The notes under the pieces were generated by a model. That model saw only the letters and a program-made list of their open reading frames with translations. It was not told the DNA's origin and did no database searches. The position numbers were made by a program, and so were the translations under genes. A DNA stretch of 57,012 nucleotides from CAZSNH01 sp052388455. Lineage in GTDB: Bacteria; Pseudomonadota; Alphaproteobacteria; Rhizobiales; Hyphomicrobiaceae. Positions 35,291 through 41,949 of the stretch are shown here, one piece after another; position 1 is the stretch's first letter, and every line of letters begins with the position of its first letter. The stretch is from positions 1 to 57,012 of the forward strand of contig JBQTIA010000076.1 of NCBI GenBank assembly GCA_052388455.1, written 5' to 3'.

Positions 35291-35634
35291 CCGGCTGCAA
35301 GTGCTGCGACTGGTATGCCGACTGCCTCCGCTCGAACAGCTTCGACGTGGCCGTCATCGAGCATCCCAGCATGTCGGTGATCAAGCAGAAGTACGGCGTC
35401 CGCCAGGAGCTTGAAGGTTGCCATTCGACGGTGATTGGCAACTATGTCGTTGAAGGGCATGTCCCTGTTGCACCCATCAAGCGGCTGCTCGTTGAGAAGC
35501 CGCCGATCAAAGGGATATCGCTGCCGGGGATGCCGGAAGGCTCGCCTGGCATGAGCGGCACCAAGAAAGGTCCGTTCGAAATCCTGTCGATCACCGGCGA
35601 TGACGATCCCGCGTCGGTCTATGCCACGGAGTAG
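35260..35634 (+). pseudogene. DUF411 metal-binding protein, 5'-truncated
   Basis: The plus frame reads HRKDPGCKCCDWYADCLRS, then YGVRQELEGCHSTVIGNYVVEGHVP and PGMPEGSPGM, the complete mature DUF411 domain as in the intact paralog at 52539-52976. The signal peptide and initiation codon are missing: the frame meets a stop about 40 nt before CKCC, and the first usable start (GTG 35347) lies downstream of the CKCC metal site. DUF411 proteins are small periplasmic, copper-associated proteins. A shortened product from 35347 could be made but would lack the paired cysteines. Confidence 0.75.
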
Positions 35635-35639
35635 CAGTG

Positions 35640-35756
35640 ATGATGAATGACGGGATGGGATGGATGATGGGAGGTATGGCGCTGCTTTGGCTGCTCGCCT
35701 TTGCCATCGTCATCCTGGGTGTGGCCGCGCTCATCAAGTATCTACGATCCAAATGA
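35640..35756 (+). CDS. 38-aa Met-rich single-helix membrane protein
   Basis: Sequence MMNDGMGWMMGGMALLWLL followed by a hydrophobic helix and IKYLRSK at the end. It starts 5 nt after the DUF411 stop (alternative ATG at 35643). The Met-rich, Met-Gly N-terminus facing the periplasm followed by one helix resembles small peptides found in copper-handling clusters; methionines could bind Cu(I). It is too short for confident family assignment, but position and composition support a real gene. Confidence 0.65.
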   Translation: MMNDGMGWMMGGMALLWLLAFAIVILGVAALIKYLRSK

Positions 35757-35908
35757 AAGCCGATGCGATGAACGCAACCCGTGACGCTTAGTGGCTATGT
35801 GATAGCCGCCGCGTATCAAACCCATCGCCAAGCGGTATTTCCTGGTTGCGCCTGAAATCGCTACGTTGCTTCCATGCCGATGTTCGGCCGATATGAATGG
35901 AGTTCGTC

Positions 35909-36304
35909 ATGCGCAAGTGGAGTGTCATGGCAGGATCGGTTCTGGCGGTCGTGGCCGTCATCGTGCTGCTGTGCTTCCGCATTATTGGCTTGGCTCACGC
36001 TGAGCCCGGTGTTCTGCAAGGTGCTGGTGGCCACAAAGCCTCTGGCCATGTTGAGATTGTCAGGGAAGGTACTGCCATTAAGCTCGTCCTTAAGGACGAC
36101 TTCACGCTTCAGGACGCCCCCGCGCCACGGCTCGCCTGGGGCAAGGACGGCTACAAGCGCGGCACCATCTTCGCGACGCTCGCCAAGTTCAAGGGCACGC
36201 AGGAGTATGCCGTTCCGGCCGGCACCGATCTCGGTCAGTTCAACGAGCTGTGGATCTGGTGCGAGAAGTTCGACGTGCCGCTTGCCGTCGCCAAGCTCAA
36301 ATGA
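35909..36304 (+). CDS. Exported DM13-domain protein
   Basis: The 131-aa protein has an N-terminal signal/anchor helix (about 5-27, ending AHA) and a DM13 domain: GHKASGHVEIVREG, LKDDFTLQDAPAPRLAWG, GTQEYAVPAGTDLGQFNEL, and WIWCEKFDVPLAVAKL with the single conserved cysteine. DM13 domains are thought to take part in electron transfer or redox reactions at the cell surface. ATG 35909 is preferred (GGAG 6 nt upstream) over 35897. The ATGA overlap with the next gene indicates an operon. Its setting among DUF411, Met-rich and Cys-rich exported proteins suggests a metal/redox role (inference). Confidence 0.85.
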   Translation: MRKWSVMAGSVLAVVAVIVLLCFRIIGLAHAEPGVLQGAGGHKASGHVEIVREGTAIKLVLKDDFTLQDAPAPRLAWGKDGYKRGTIFATLAKFKGTQEYAVPAGTDLGQFNELWIWCEKFDVPLAVAKLK

Positions 36305-36654
36305 GGATGGCCTTCATGTCCATGCGCCGCGTCATCGGCCTCGGCTTCTTTGCACTGGCGCTCCTGATTCTTGGCTATGATCTCGTCACAGGGCTGTCCG
36401 GCGCGGGGACACTCGGGTTTGCCTTTCTGGGCGAGCAGTGGGGACGCATCAGCGCCGCCAGCCTCAATCTCGTGCAAGCCATCGTGCAGCCCTACCTTTT
36501 CCCGGCGCTCTGGGACCCGATCCTGGTCACCCTTCTGCTGCTCCCGGCTTGGGTCGTCTTCGGCGTGCCGGGCCTGCTCTTCTACCTCTATCCGGCAAAT
36601 TCTCTGAAAATAGCCACTTTAACTGGTGCTCGCGTGAAACGACTTCATAGTTAG
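36301..36654 (+). CDS. Small integral membrane protein, unknown function
   Basis: The 117-aa protein has two clear hydrophobic helices (about 8-26 and 70-100) around an amphipathic section GTLGFAFLGEQWGRISAASLNLVQAIVQPYLFP, and a basic C-terminus. I do not recognise the family. It starts inside the DM13 stop (ATGA), which is strong evidence of translational coupling, so it probably works with the DM13 protein, for example as its membrane partner. The next gene begins 18 nt later. Confidence 0.75.
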   Translation: MRMAFMSMRRVIGLGFFALALLILGYDLVTGLSGAGTLGFAFLGEQWGRISAASLNLVQAIVQPYLFPALWDPILVTLLLLPAWVVFGVPGLLFYLYPANSLKIATLTGARVKRLHS

Positions 36655-36672
36655 GACCGTAGAGTTATCATC

Positions 36673-37014
36673 ATGGCCCGATTTCGCACAGTCATGGCCG
36701 TCCTCGTCGCGCTGACCCTGGCGTTCATGCCGGTTGCCAGCATGGCGATGGCCAAGTCGTGCGCCATGACTACGGCGATGACCGCTGACAATGCCGCCGA
36801 CTGCCCGTGTCACGACTCCATGCTGGATTGTGGAACCATGCCGCAGTGTCAGACAGCAGGCGGTTGCGCGAGCCAATGCTTTACCTTCTCGTGCGGCGTC
36901 CTGCCGGGCCTCACCGGGCAACTCGCGCCGGATCGTGATGCATCGAAGACGGCTGCCAGCCAGCAGCCCCCGTCGCTCTCGATCAAGCCACCCGCTCCAC
37001 CGCCCCGAGCCTGA
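36673..37014 (+). CDS. Small secreted Cys- and Met-rich protein
   Basis: The 113-aa protein has a signal peptide (VMAVLVALTLAFMPVASMAMA). The mature part is rich in Cys and Met: KSCAMTTAMT, DCPCHDSMLDCGTMPQCQ, GGCASQCFTFSCG, with nine cysteines, followed by a Pro-rich tail ending PPAPPPRA. The spacing suggests a metal- or disulfide-binding periplasmic protein, resembling CzcI/DUF2946-type heavy-metal proteins in layout. No certain family match. It belongs to the 35640-37742 same-strand run. Confidence 0.7.
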   Translation: MARFRTVMAVLVALTLAFMPVASMAMAKSCAMTTAMTADNAADCPCHDSMLDCGTMPQCQTAGGCASQCFTFSCGVLPGLTGQLAPDRDASKTAASQQPPSLSIKPPAPPPRA

Positions 37015-37234
37015 AGGCCAACGCGTCGCTTCAAGCGGCGCTGCGCGATGCACATCGACCGCGTGAGGTCGTGTGATTGCGAGCGCGTTCCACGCGCACC
37101 CAGACATCACTGAGAAACACAGACGGCTTGCCAACCGGGTCACCTCAACCCGCGCCTTCGGGCGCGCCAGGTTCCTCGGAATGCTTCGCAGCCCCGTCAA
37201 CAGCACAACTCTCGATTCTAGAAGGATAACGACC

Positions 37235-37471
37235 ATGAAAAAGACCATCACATCGGCCCTCGCGGCCATGACTCTCACTGCCGGCCTGTTCGCCGGACAG
37301 GCACAGGCCCACACGCAACTGCGCTTCCCGTACAAGAGCGCGCCTTACGCCGTGCCGCACACGCATCCGAAAAGCGAATTCAAGGTTCGCAGTCAGTCGG
37401 ATTGCCCCCGCACCGTCATCATTCGGGGATCGGGCAAGAGCCAGACCAATCTGTTCTGCCCCGTTCTGTAA
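37235..37471 (+). CDS. Small secreted protein with FPYKxAPYA motif (copy 1)
   Basis: The 78-aa protein has a clear signal peptide (KKTITSALAAMTLTAGLFAGQAQA) and a mature part of about 53 residues that begins HTQLRFPYKSAPYAVPHTHP and ends with two cysteines (SDCPRTV, NLFCPVL). AAGGA upstream serves the ATG at 37235. I do not know this family. Its neighbour at 37530 shares the signal-peptide style and the FPYK-APYA core, so the two are tandem paralogs. Histidines and cysteines suggest metal binding; this is inference. Confidence 0.75.
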   Translation: MKKTITSALAAMTLTAGLFAGQAQAHTQLRFPYKSAPYAVPHTHPKSEFKVRSQSDCPRTVIIRGSGKSQTNLFCPVL

Positions 37472-37529
37472 GCGTAGCGGCTACCCGTGCGCTTCCGACA
37501 ACTCAATCCATTCAAGAGGAAATACGACC

Positions 37530-37742
37530 ATGAAGACCATCATCAAAGCAGCCATCGCTGCTCTCTCGCTTGCAGCCGGCGCATCGGCCAGCCAGGCTGA
37601 AATCGTATGGCACTTCCCCTACAAGGGCGCGCCCTACGCCACGCGGACTGAGCCGACGCAACAGGTTGTGCCATACCGGATGCTGCGCAATGGCAAGCAT
37701 GTACAGATGAGGACGGCACGCAAAGCCCACGTCATCCGCTGA
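37530..37742 (+). CDS. Small secreted protein with FPYKxAPYA motif (copy 2)
   Basis: The 70-aa protein has a signal peptide (KTIIKAAIAALSLAAGASASQA) and a mature part starting EIVWHFPYKGAPYATRTEP, followed by a basic tail (LRNGKHVQMRTARKAHVIR). Compared with copy 1 it lacks the two cysteines. AGAGGAAAT lies about 8 nt before the ATG. It is the last gene of the plus-strand run; a long perfect hairpin follows at 37753-37787. Confidence 0.75.
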   Translation: MKTIIKAAIAALSLAAGASASQAEIVWHFPYKGAPYATRTEPTQQVVPYRMLRNGKHVQMRTARKAHVIR

Positions 37743-37752
37743 ACCACTGACG

Positions 37753-37787
37753 CGCACCGGCCTGACATCTCATGTCCGGCCGGTGCG
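37753..37787 (+). terminator. Strong hairpin after the small-protein cluster
   Basis: CGCACCGGCC (37753-37762) pairs with GGCCGGTGCG (37778-37787), and inside it GACAT pairs with ATGTC around CTC, so almost the whole 35-nt segment is paired. It starts 11 nt after the last stop codon. No T-tract follows, so it may stabilise mRNA ends or act as a Rho-linked terminator. Confidence 0.6.
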
Positions 37788-37870
37788 TGCCGCCTGTCAA
37801 CGTCATACCCTCGCGCTATCGAACACGTTGCCGAACGCTATTTCCGGAATCTCTGCGGCGCAAAACCTGA

Positions 37871-37958
37871 CGCGCGCCGAGGCGCGCGAGATCCGCGCGT
37901 CCGAGGGTGTGGCCCGATGGGTCCTCGGGCGCGCTCTTGCGCGTCCCTAGGACCCATC
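37871..37958. repeat. Two further long hairpins in the 37743-38056 gene-free stretch
   Basis: CGCGCGCC-GA-GGCGCGCG (37871-37888) is a perfect 8-bp inverted repeat. GATGGGTCCT (37916-37925) pairs with AGGACCCATC (37949-37958) around an inner GGGCGCGC/GCGCGTCCC stem, making a hairpin of about 43 nt. The 314-bp interval between the small-protein cluster and the DUF6197 remnant holds these and no recognisable gene. Confidence 0.65.
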
Positions 37959-38056
37959 CCATGGTGCGGCCCGTTCGACCAGCGAGACGAGCGCGTCCGC
38001 AACCACCATCAGCTGCTGGGCCTAAATCTCGACCCGCAGGGCGCGCCGCACGCTCA

Positions 38057-38404
38057 TCATCGTGCGCGCAGGCCGAGATAGGTCTCGAAGAGCAGCAGAA
38101 CGGCGTCGTGGCCGTAGCTGCCGTCGTTGAGGTCCTCGACGGCGGTCACGGCAAACGCATGGTTGGGAAGCAGTTGCCGACAGGCGGCGTCCCGGAGCTG
38201 GTTGGCCGCATCGAGGTCGCCCGTGAGTTCGAAGCCGGCGCGAACCATGGCTCCGGTGGCGCAGAAGCGCATGGCGTCGGGGTGGTGCGGCTCGACGGGA
38301 CTGCCGTCACGGCGAGCGGCGGTGGAATAATGGATTCAATCGTGCTCGTCCGCGATCAGCTCGCGGGCTCGGGAGATGACCTGATCGATCAAAGTCTGCG
38401 ACAT
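38057..38404 (-). pseudogene. DUF6197-like protein interrupted by one in-frame TGA
   Basis: On the minus strand ATG at 38404 begins MSQTLIDQVISRARELIADEHD, then TGA (38336-38338), then the same frame continues IHYSTAARRDGSPVEPHHP and DAMRFCATGAMVRAGFELTGD to a stop at 38057. The two parts together make one 115-residue DUF6197-like protein, a family of small phage/accessory proteins of unknown function. A tryptophan (TGG) is expected at the stop, so this is a single-base nonsense change, a sequencing error or, less likely, readthrough. Confidence 0.7.
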
Positions 38405-38563
38405 GGCACACGCCTTTCGAAATCCAAATTGCGGGGACGCGGCATTTCGAACGGCTTTGCGGCGGCGCCGTGGCGTCGCGCGATCAATCTCTCGTGACCA
38501 CGCCACACCGCAGATGCATGACCGATGGACTTGACGCGGTATAACTCTAGGCATACTTCCGGT

Positions 38564-38731
38564 ATGAAAACAGCCGTATCCATACCGGACAAGCTCTACA
38601 AGAGGGCAGAGGCCAAGGCCAGGAAGCTGGGTGTTTCCCGCAGCAAGCTCCATCGGATGGCGCTGGAGCAATTTCTCGCGAAGGATGCCGACGCCGAATT
38701 CACGCGTCGCATGAACGAGGCCATCGCCTAG
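38564..38731 (+). pseudogene. Ribbon-helix-helix antitoxin cut short by TAG (MazE-like)
   Basis: The 55-aa frame KTAVSIPDKLYKRAEAKARK, GVSRSKLHRMALEQFLA is an RHH DNA-binding antitoxin N-terminus. It ends ...MNEAIA at TAG (38729-38731), but the same frame continues DGGLDAEDEYWVEHSHRTVE to a second stop near 38818, which is the expected toxin-binding acidic tail. It appears to be an antitoxin interrupted by one amber codon. No toxin gene of its own follows: the next gene is a second RHH antitoxin, 4 nt after that second stop. The DNA-binding half could still be made. Confidence 0.65.
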
Positions 38732-38822
38732 GATGGCGGGCTCGACGCCGAGGACGAATACTGGGTTGAGCATTCGCACCGGACGGTGGAGTCAAACCTG
38801 AAGGATGACAGGTGGTAGTCGA

Positions 38823-39155
38823 ATGAAAATCGCAATCTCGCTTCCCGACGACCTGTTCGAGGCTGCTGAAGCCGAGGCCGAACGCATGGGCGTCTCGCGC
38901 AGCAAGCTGCATCAGCTGGCGCTCGAGCAGTACTTGAAGCTCGCAAAGAGCGATGAGATTAAGCGGCGCCTCACCGAGTCCTACACCAGATCACCGGAGC
39001 CGGTGGACCCGTTCATTCAGGCGCTTGCCGACGAGACGATGCGCAGGATGGAGTGGGAGGATGAAGAGGGGAGACGTGTGGTGGGCAAGCCTCGGCGCGC
39101 CGCGCGGGGCCGAGCCCGGGTTTCGACGCCCCGCCGTCATCATCTCGGCAAATGA
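38823..39155 (+). CDS. Ribbon-helix-helix antitoxin (MazE-like) of a MazEF/PemIK pair
   Basis: The 110-aa protein starts KIAISLPDDLFEAAEAEAER, GVSRSKLHQLALEQYL, a typical RHH antitoxin, followed by an acidic toxin-binding part DPFIQALADETMRRMEWEDEE. Antitoxins of this kind usually end near RRMEW; here the frame runs on for about 29 more codons (basic GRRVVGKPRRAARGRARV) and overlaps the toxin gene by 95 nt, so stop loss or frameshift is possible. It is 51% similar by eye to the interrupted antitoxin upstream only in the RHH half. It neutralises the toxin and represses the operon. Confidence 0.8.
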   Translation: MKIAISLPDDLFEAAEAEAERMGVSRSKLHQLALEQYLKLAKSDEIKRRLTESYTRSPEPVDPFIQALADETMRRMEWEDEEGRRVVGKPRRAARGRARVSTPRRHHLGK

Positions 39156-39399
39156 GTTCAACGACACGCCCATCAGAACGGTGATCGTCGCCTATTTGAC
39201 GACGAACGCCGACCGCTCGGCCGATCCAGGCAATGTCTGGCTTACGGCCCGCAAGACCGGCTTGACGCAGAATTCCGTTCTGAATGTCACTCAGCTCGCT
39301 ACCGTCGACCGACGGACGCTCACCGAGAAGGTTGGACACCTGCCCGACAACGCGATTCGCGAGATCGACGACGGGCTGCGGCTGGTGCTTGGGGTGTGA
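39061..39399 (+). CDS. MazF/PemK-type endoribonuclease toxin
   Basis: The 112-aa protein starts KRGDVWWASLGAPRGAEPGF, RPAVIISANEFND, the canonical MazF/PemK N-terminus (RGDVW and a conserved RP-VIIS strand), then VIVAYLTTN, and a C-terminal ATVDRRTLTEKVGHLPD. MazF toxins cut mRNA at short motifs and arrest growth. The ATG at 39061 lies within the antitoxin gene. All conserved catalytic-region residues appear present, so the toxin may be functional. Confidence 0.88.
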   Translation: MKRGDVWWASLGAPRGAEPGFRRPAVIISANEFNDTPIRTVIVAYLTTNADRSADPGNVWLTARKTGLTQNSVLNVTQLATVDRRTLTEKVGHLPDNAIREIDDGLRLVLGV

Positions 39400-39765
39400 G
39401 CGGACGCTGCCGGCGACGCAAGATTGAACGGGGCCGGGGTCGGCTAGGGGCCAATAGGGTGCATGGCGAATGACAGGGGCGGCACCTGCCCGACGGCCGC
39501 TTATGGGTAGGATTGCAGAACGTCAGGGAAGGCCAGGATAAGAGGGGATCTGACGCGTTCAGATCCATTGGTACTTGGCTCCTCGGACCAACGATCGTCA
39601 GGTTGGCGTTCTAGAACAACATAGCTAGCCACGATTGAGAAACGGGATGTCTTGGCGCCTGCGCGAATGACGCAATCGATAGCAAGAATTCTCTCAAGGC
39701 GGCTCGATGACTCGAGCCACCTTGGGGATTCGCATATCAAATGAGATCCGGTGAGACTTACTGCC
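39400..39765. other. Gene-free stretch
   Basis: 366 bp between the MazF-like gene and the DUF2380-like gene. A 79-codon open frame on the minus strand (39501-39740) has no recognisable protein or ribosome binding site. No repeat, hairpin or RNA gene was recognised. Confidence 0.4.
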
Positions 39766-40329
39766 TCACGACGTTGACGGAAGTATATAATTCTTGATCA
39801 GCCAGTTGATGCTTTTGGTCCAGGTCTCGTCGGCATTGCCACGCATGTCGACGCTGCGGACGAATGTCATTTTCGCCGTGGCGACGTCCGCCATGTAGAC
39901 ATTCATGTTAAGGATCAGGTTCGAGACTTTTTGCACCCGGATCCAGGCGACACGCTCGGCTTTGAGCTGCTTGCCGAATTCGATCTCGCAGCCGCCACAT
40001 TCGCCAATGGACTGGCCCTTTGCTACCTGCGCACGCACCTCGGCCGACAGCGGCAAGAAGCTGTACTGACCGGAACCTCCAAGTCTTGTGATGAAAGTAT
40101 CTTCGACGTTCTTCAGACGGGCGCGTTCGGCATCGCTGGTGGGCTCATAGCCCTCGTTGTCATTGATGAATTCAATACCGAGAAACACCACGGTGACCGG
40201 TTTGCTTGCACTGACCGGTTCCGCGACGGATACGCCCCCGGAAACTGCGATAAGCGCCGGCACCATCAGGCAAGCCGCGGCAATGCCCTTAAGAATTCTA
40301 GTAATCGAGGATGTGTTCCGGCTTATCAT
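39766..40329 (-). CDS. Exported DUF2380/DUF3280-like protein
   Basis: The 187-aa protein has a signal peptide (LKGIAAACLMVPALIAVSGG) and a mature domain beginning KPVTVVFLGIEFINDNEGYEP, with GECGGCEIEFGKQLKAERVAW and a C-terminal MTFVRSVDMRGNADETWTKS. This is the layout of DUF2380/DUF3280, periplasmic proteins of unknown function resembling the TolB N-terminal fold. It is divergent from the sensor kinase gene with 171 bp between them. From memory, such proteins often neighbour kinase/NarL-type regulator pairs in methylotrophic alphaproteobacteria; it may be a ligand or accessory for the kinase (inference). Confidence 0.75.
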   Translation of the reverse strand: MISRNTSSITRILKGIAAACLMVPALIAVSGGVSVAEPVSASKPVTVVFLGIEFINDNEGYEPTSDAERARLKNVEDTFITRLGGSGQYSFLPLSAEVRAQVAKGQSIGECGGCEIEFGKQLKAERVAWIRVQKVSNLILNMNVYMADVATAKMTFVRSVDMRGNADETWTKSINWLIKNYILPSTS

Positions 40330-40500
40330 AGCTCAATCCCTGTGTTGTTGACGTGTGGGCTCAGCTTCGGGCTTGACGGGGTGTAACGATACCGAGACCC
40401 ACCTGCATACTTCTGGGAAATTTGCCCGATCTTGATTGCGTACCGATCAAATGGATGGCCGCTCTTGATGTTTCAGTGGATGTTGGTGGATTGTCGGAAC

Positions 40501-41949
40501 ATGACCGTGACTGACAGTACCCAGGGACTACTTTCGCCGCATCGGCCCGGCGTCGATCTTAAGTGGTCGCTGATGTGGCGGGTGGCGGTTGTGGCCCTTC
40601 TCTGTCTTCTGGCCGGCGCAGCCGTCGCCATCTATCGGGCGAACATCGAGGCCGTCGAGGCCAACCGGAGCGTGGGGGAGTCCGTCGGCCGGCACCTCGA
40701 CCTGCAGCTCCTTCGCATTGAATCGGCTTTGGATGTTCGTGAGCGCTTTCCCGATGCGGAGGCGCTGCTGATGCATGTGTTGAATCCAGGGCAATGCGTG
40801 CAGTATGTCGATGCATCCGGCAAGACAATCCTATCCAACTGTGTGGGTTTCAAAAGTCTTGGAAAGGAAGCGCCATCGTGGTTTTCCGCACTGTTCGGGT
40901 TGACGCTGGCATCCCGGCTCGCTTACGAGCGCCCACTCGTACATAAGGGCGGCGTGCACGGAAAAATCGTCGTCAGTTCGGATCCCTCGGCGATGACCCT
41001 ACTCGCCTGGTCCGACATTTCACGCATGCTCGGGCTCTTCGCGCCGACAATCGCAGCGCTTTGTTTCCTTGTGTACTTTGTCATCGAGCGCGCTCTGCGG
41101 CCCACCAAGGACGTCATCACGGGACTAAATCGCCTGGCCGGGGGCGACCTCACCACGCGTCTGCCATCGTTCCAGCTTGTCGAATTACAGAGGATCAGCG
41201 AAGTCTTTAATGGATTGGCGGCCACGCTGGAAACCACGATCTCAGAGCGCGCCGGCCTGGCCCGGCGGCTGGTCGATGCGCAGGAGCAAGAAAGGCGTCA
41301 CCTTGCCCGCGAGCTTCACGACGAGCTCGCCCAGAGCCTCAGTGCCATGAGCGCGACGGCGGCTTCAATCAAGGCGACGGCTGCAACGGACTGCCCGGCG
41401 CTGGTGCCCGAAGCTAAGACCTTGGCCGAAACCGCCAGCAACATCATGAAGGTCCTGCGCCGGACGTTGCGGGAGCTGAGACCGCAGGAGATCGATGAAT
41501 TAGGCTTGCTCGCGAGCATTCAGGGACTAGTCGCCGAACACAACAGCCGCGCGCATGGCAAAACTCGATTCCGCCTGGACGTGGACGGCGACGCGCGGGC
41601 CCTTCCCCCGGCCATGAGTGTTCATATTTATCGGATCGTTCAGGAGGGACTGACGAACGCTGCCAAACATGCGCAGGCGGCCAACGTCCGTGTCATGTTA
41701 CGCATCTGGCCGGCCCGGAACGAGGCCCCATCCGGTGACGCGAGAACCATTGATATTGAAATTGAGGACGACGGAACGGGACAGACCACTACAAAAAACG
41801 GAGAGAAAGGCTTTGGCCTGGGCCTTATTGGCATCCGTGAGCGGGTGTTAGCGCTTGGCGGCCAGATGACCGCTGGCCCGCGTCCCGATAAAGGACTGAT
41901 CCTCAAGGTCACAATTCCGGCTCCTGATGCATCGGAGTGGGCAACATGA
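40501..41949 (+). CDS. NarL-type orthodox sensor histidine kinase (HisKA_3)
   Basis: The 482-aa kinase has TM1 at about 25-45, a periplasmic sensor of about 120 residues, TM2 at about 185-205, HAMP (ALRPTKDVITGLNRLAGG), and a HisKA_3 domain with His in ERRHLARELHDELAQSLSA, followed by a HATPase with IVQEGLTNAAKHA and GFGLGLIGIRERV. The start at 40501 is a choice; in-frame ATGs lie upstream at 40432 and 40480. It overlaps the response regulator start by 4 nt. By architecture it resembles FlhS/MxbD-type kinases that control methanol or formaldehyde metabolism, which is only an inference. Confidence 0.9.
   Translation: MTVTDSTQGLLSPHRPGVDLKWSLMWRVAVVALLCLLAGAAVAIYRANIEAVEANRSVGESVGRHLDLQLLRIESALDVRERFPDAEALLMHVLNPGQCVQYVDASGKTILSNCVGFKSLGKEAPSWFSALFGLTLASRLAYERPLVHKGGVHGKIVVSSDPSAMTLLAWSDISRMLGLFAPTIAALCFLVYFVIERALRPTKDVITGLNRLAGGDLTTRLPSFQLVELQRISEVFNGLAATLETTISERAGLARRLVDAQEQERRHLARELHDELAQSLSAMSATAASIKATAATDCPALVPEAKTLAETASNIMKVLRRTLRELRPQEIDELGLLASIQGLVAEHNSRAHGKTRFRLDVDGDARALPPAMSVHIYRIVQEGLTNAAKHAQAANVRVMLRIWPARNEAPSGDARTIDIEIEDDGTGQTTTKNGEKGFGLGLIGIRERVLALGGQMTAGPRPDKGLILKVTIPAPDASEWAT

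Noticed and set aside
36619..37335. A 238-codon minus-strand frame opposite the Cys-rich and FPYK genes
   Set aside because: The plus-strand genes have signal peptides, ribosome binding sites and paralogy; the minus frame has none of these.
39501..39740. A 79-codon minus-strand frame in the 39400-39765 gap
   Set aside because: No ribosome binding site, no family resemblance, and unremarkable composition.
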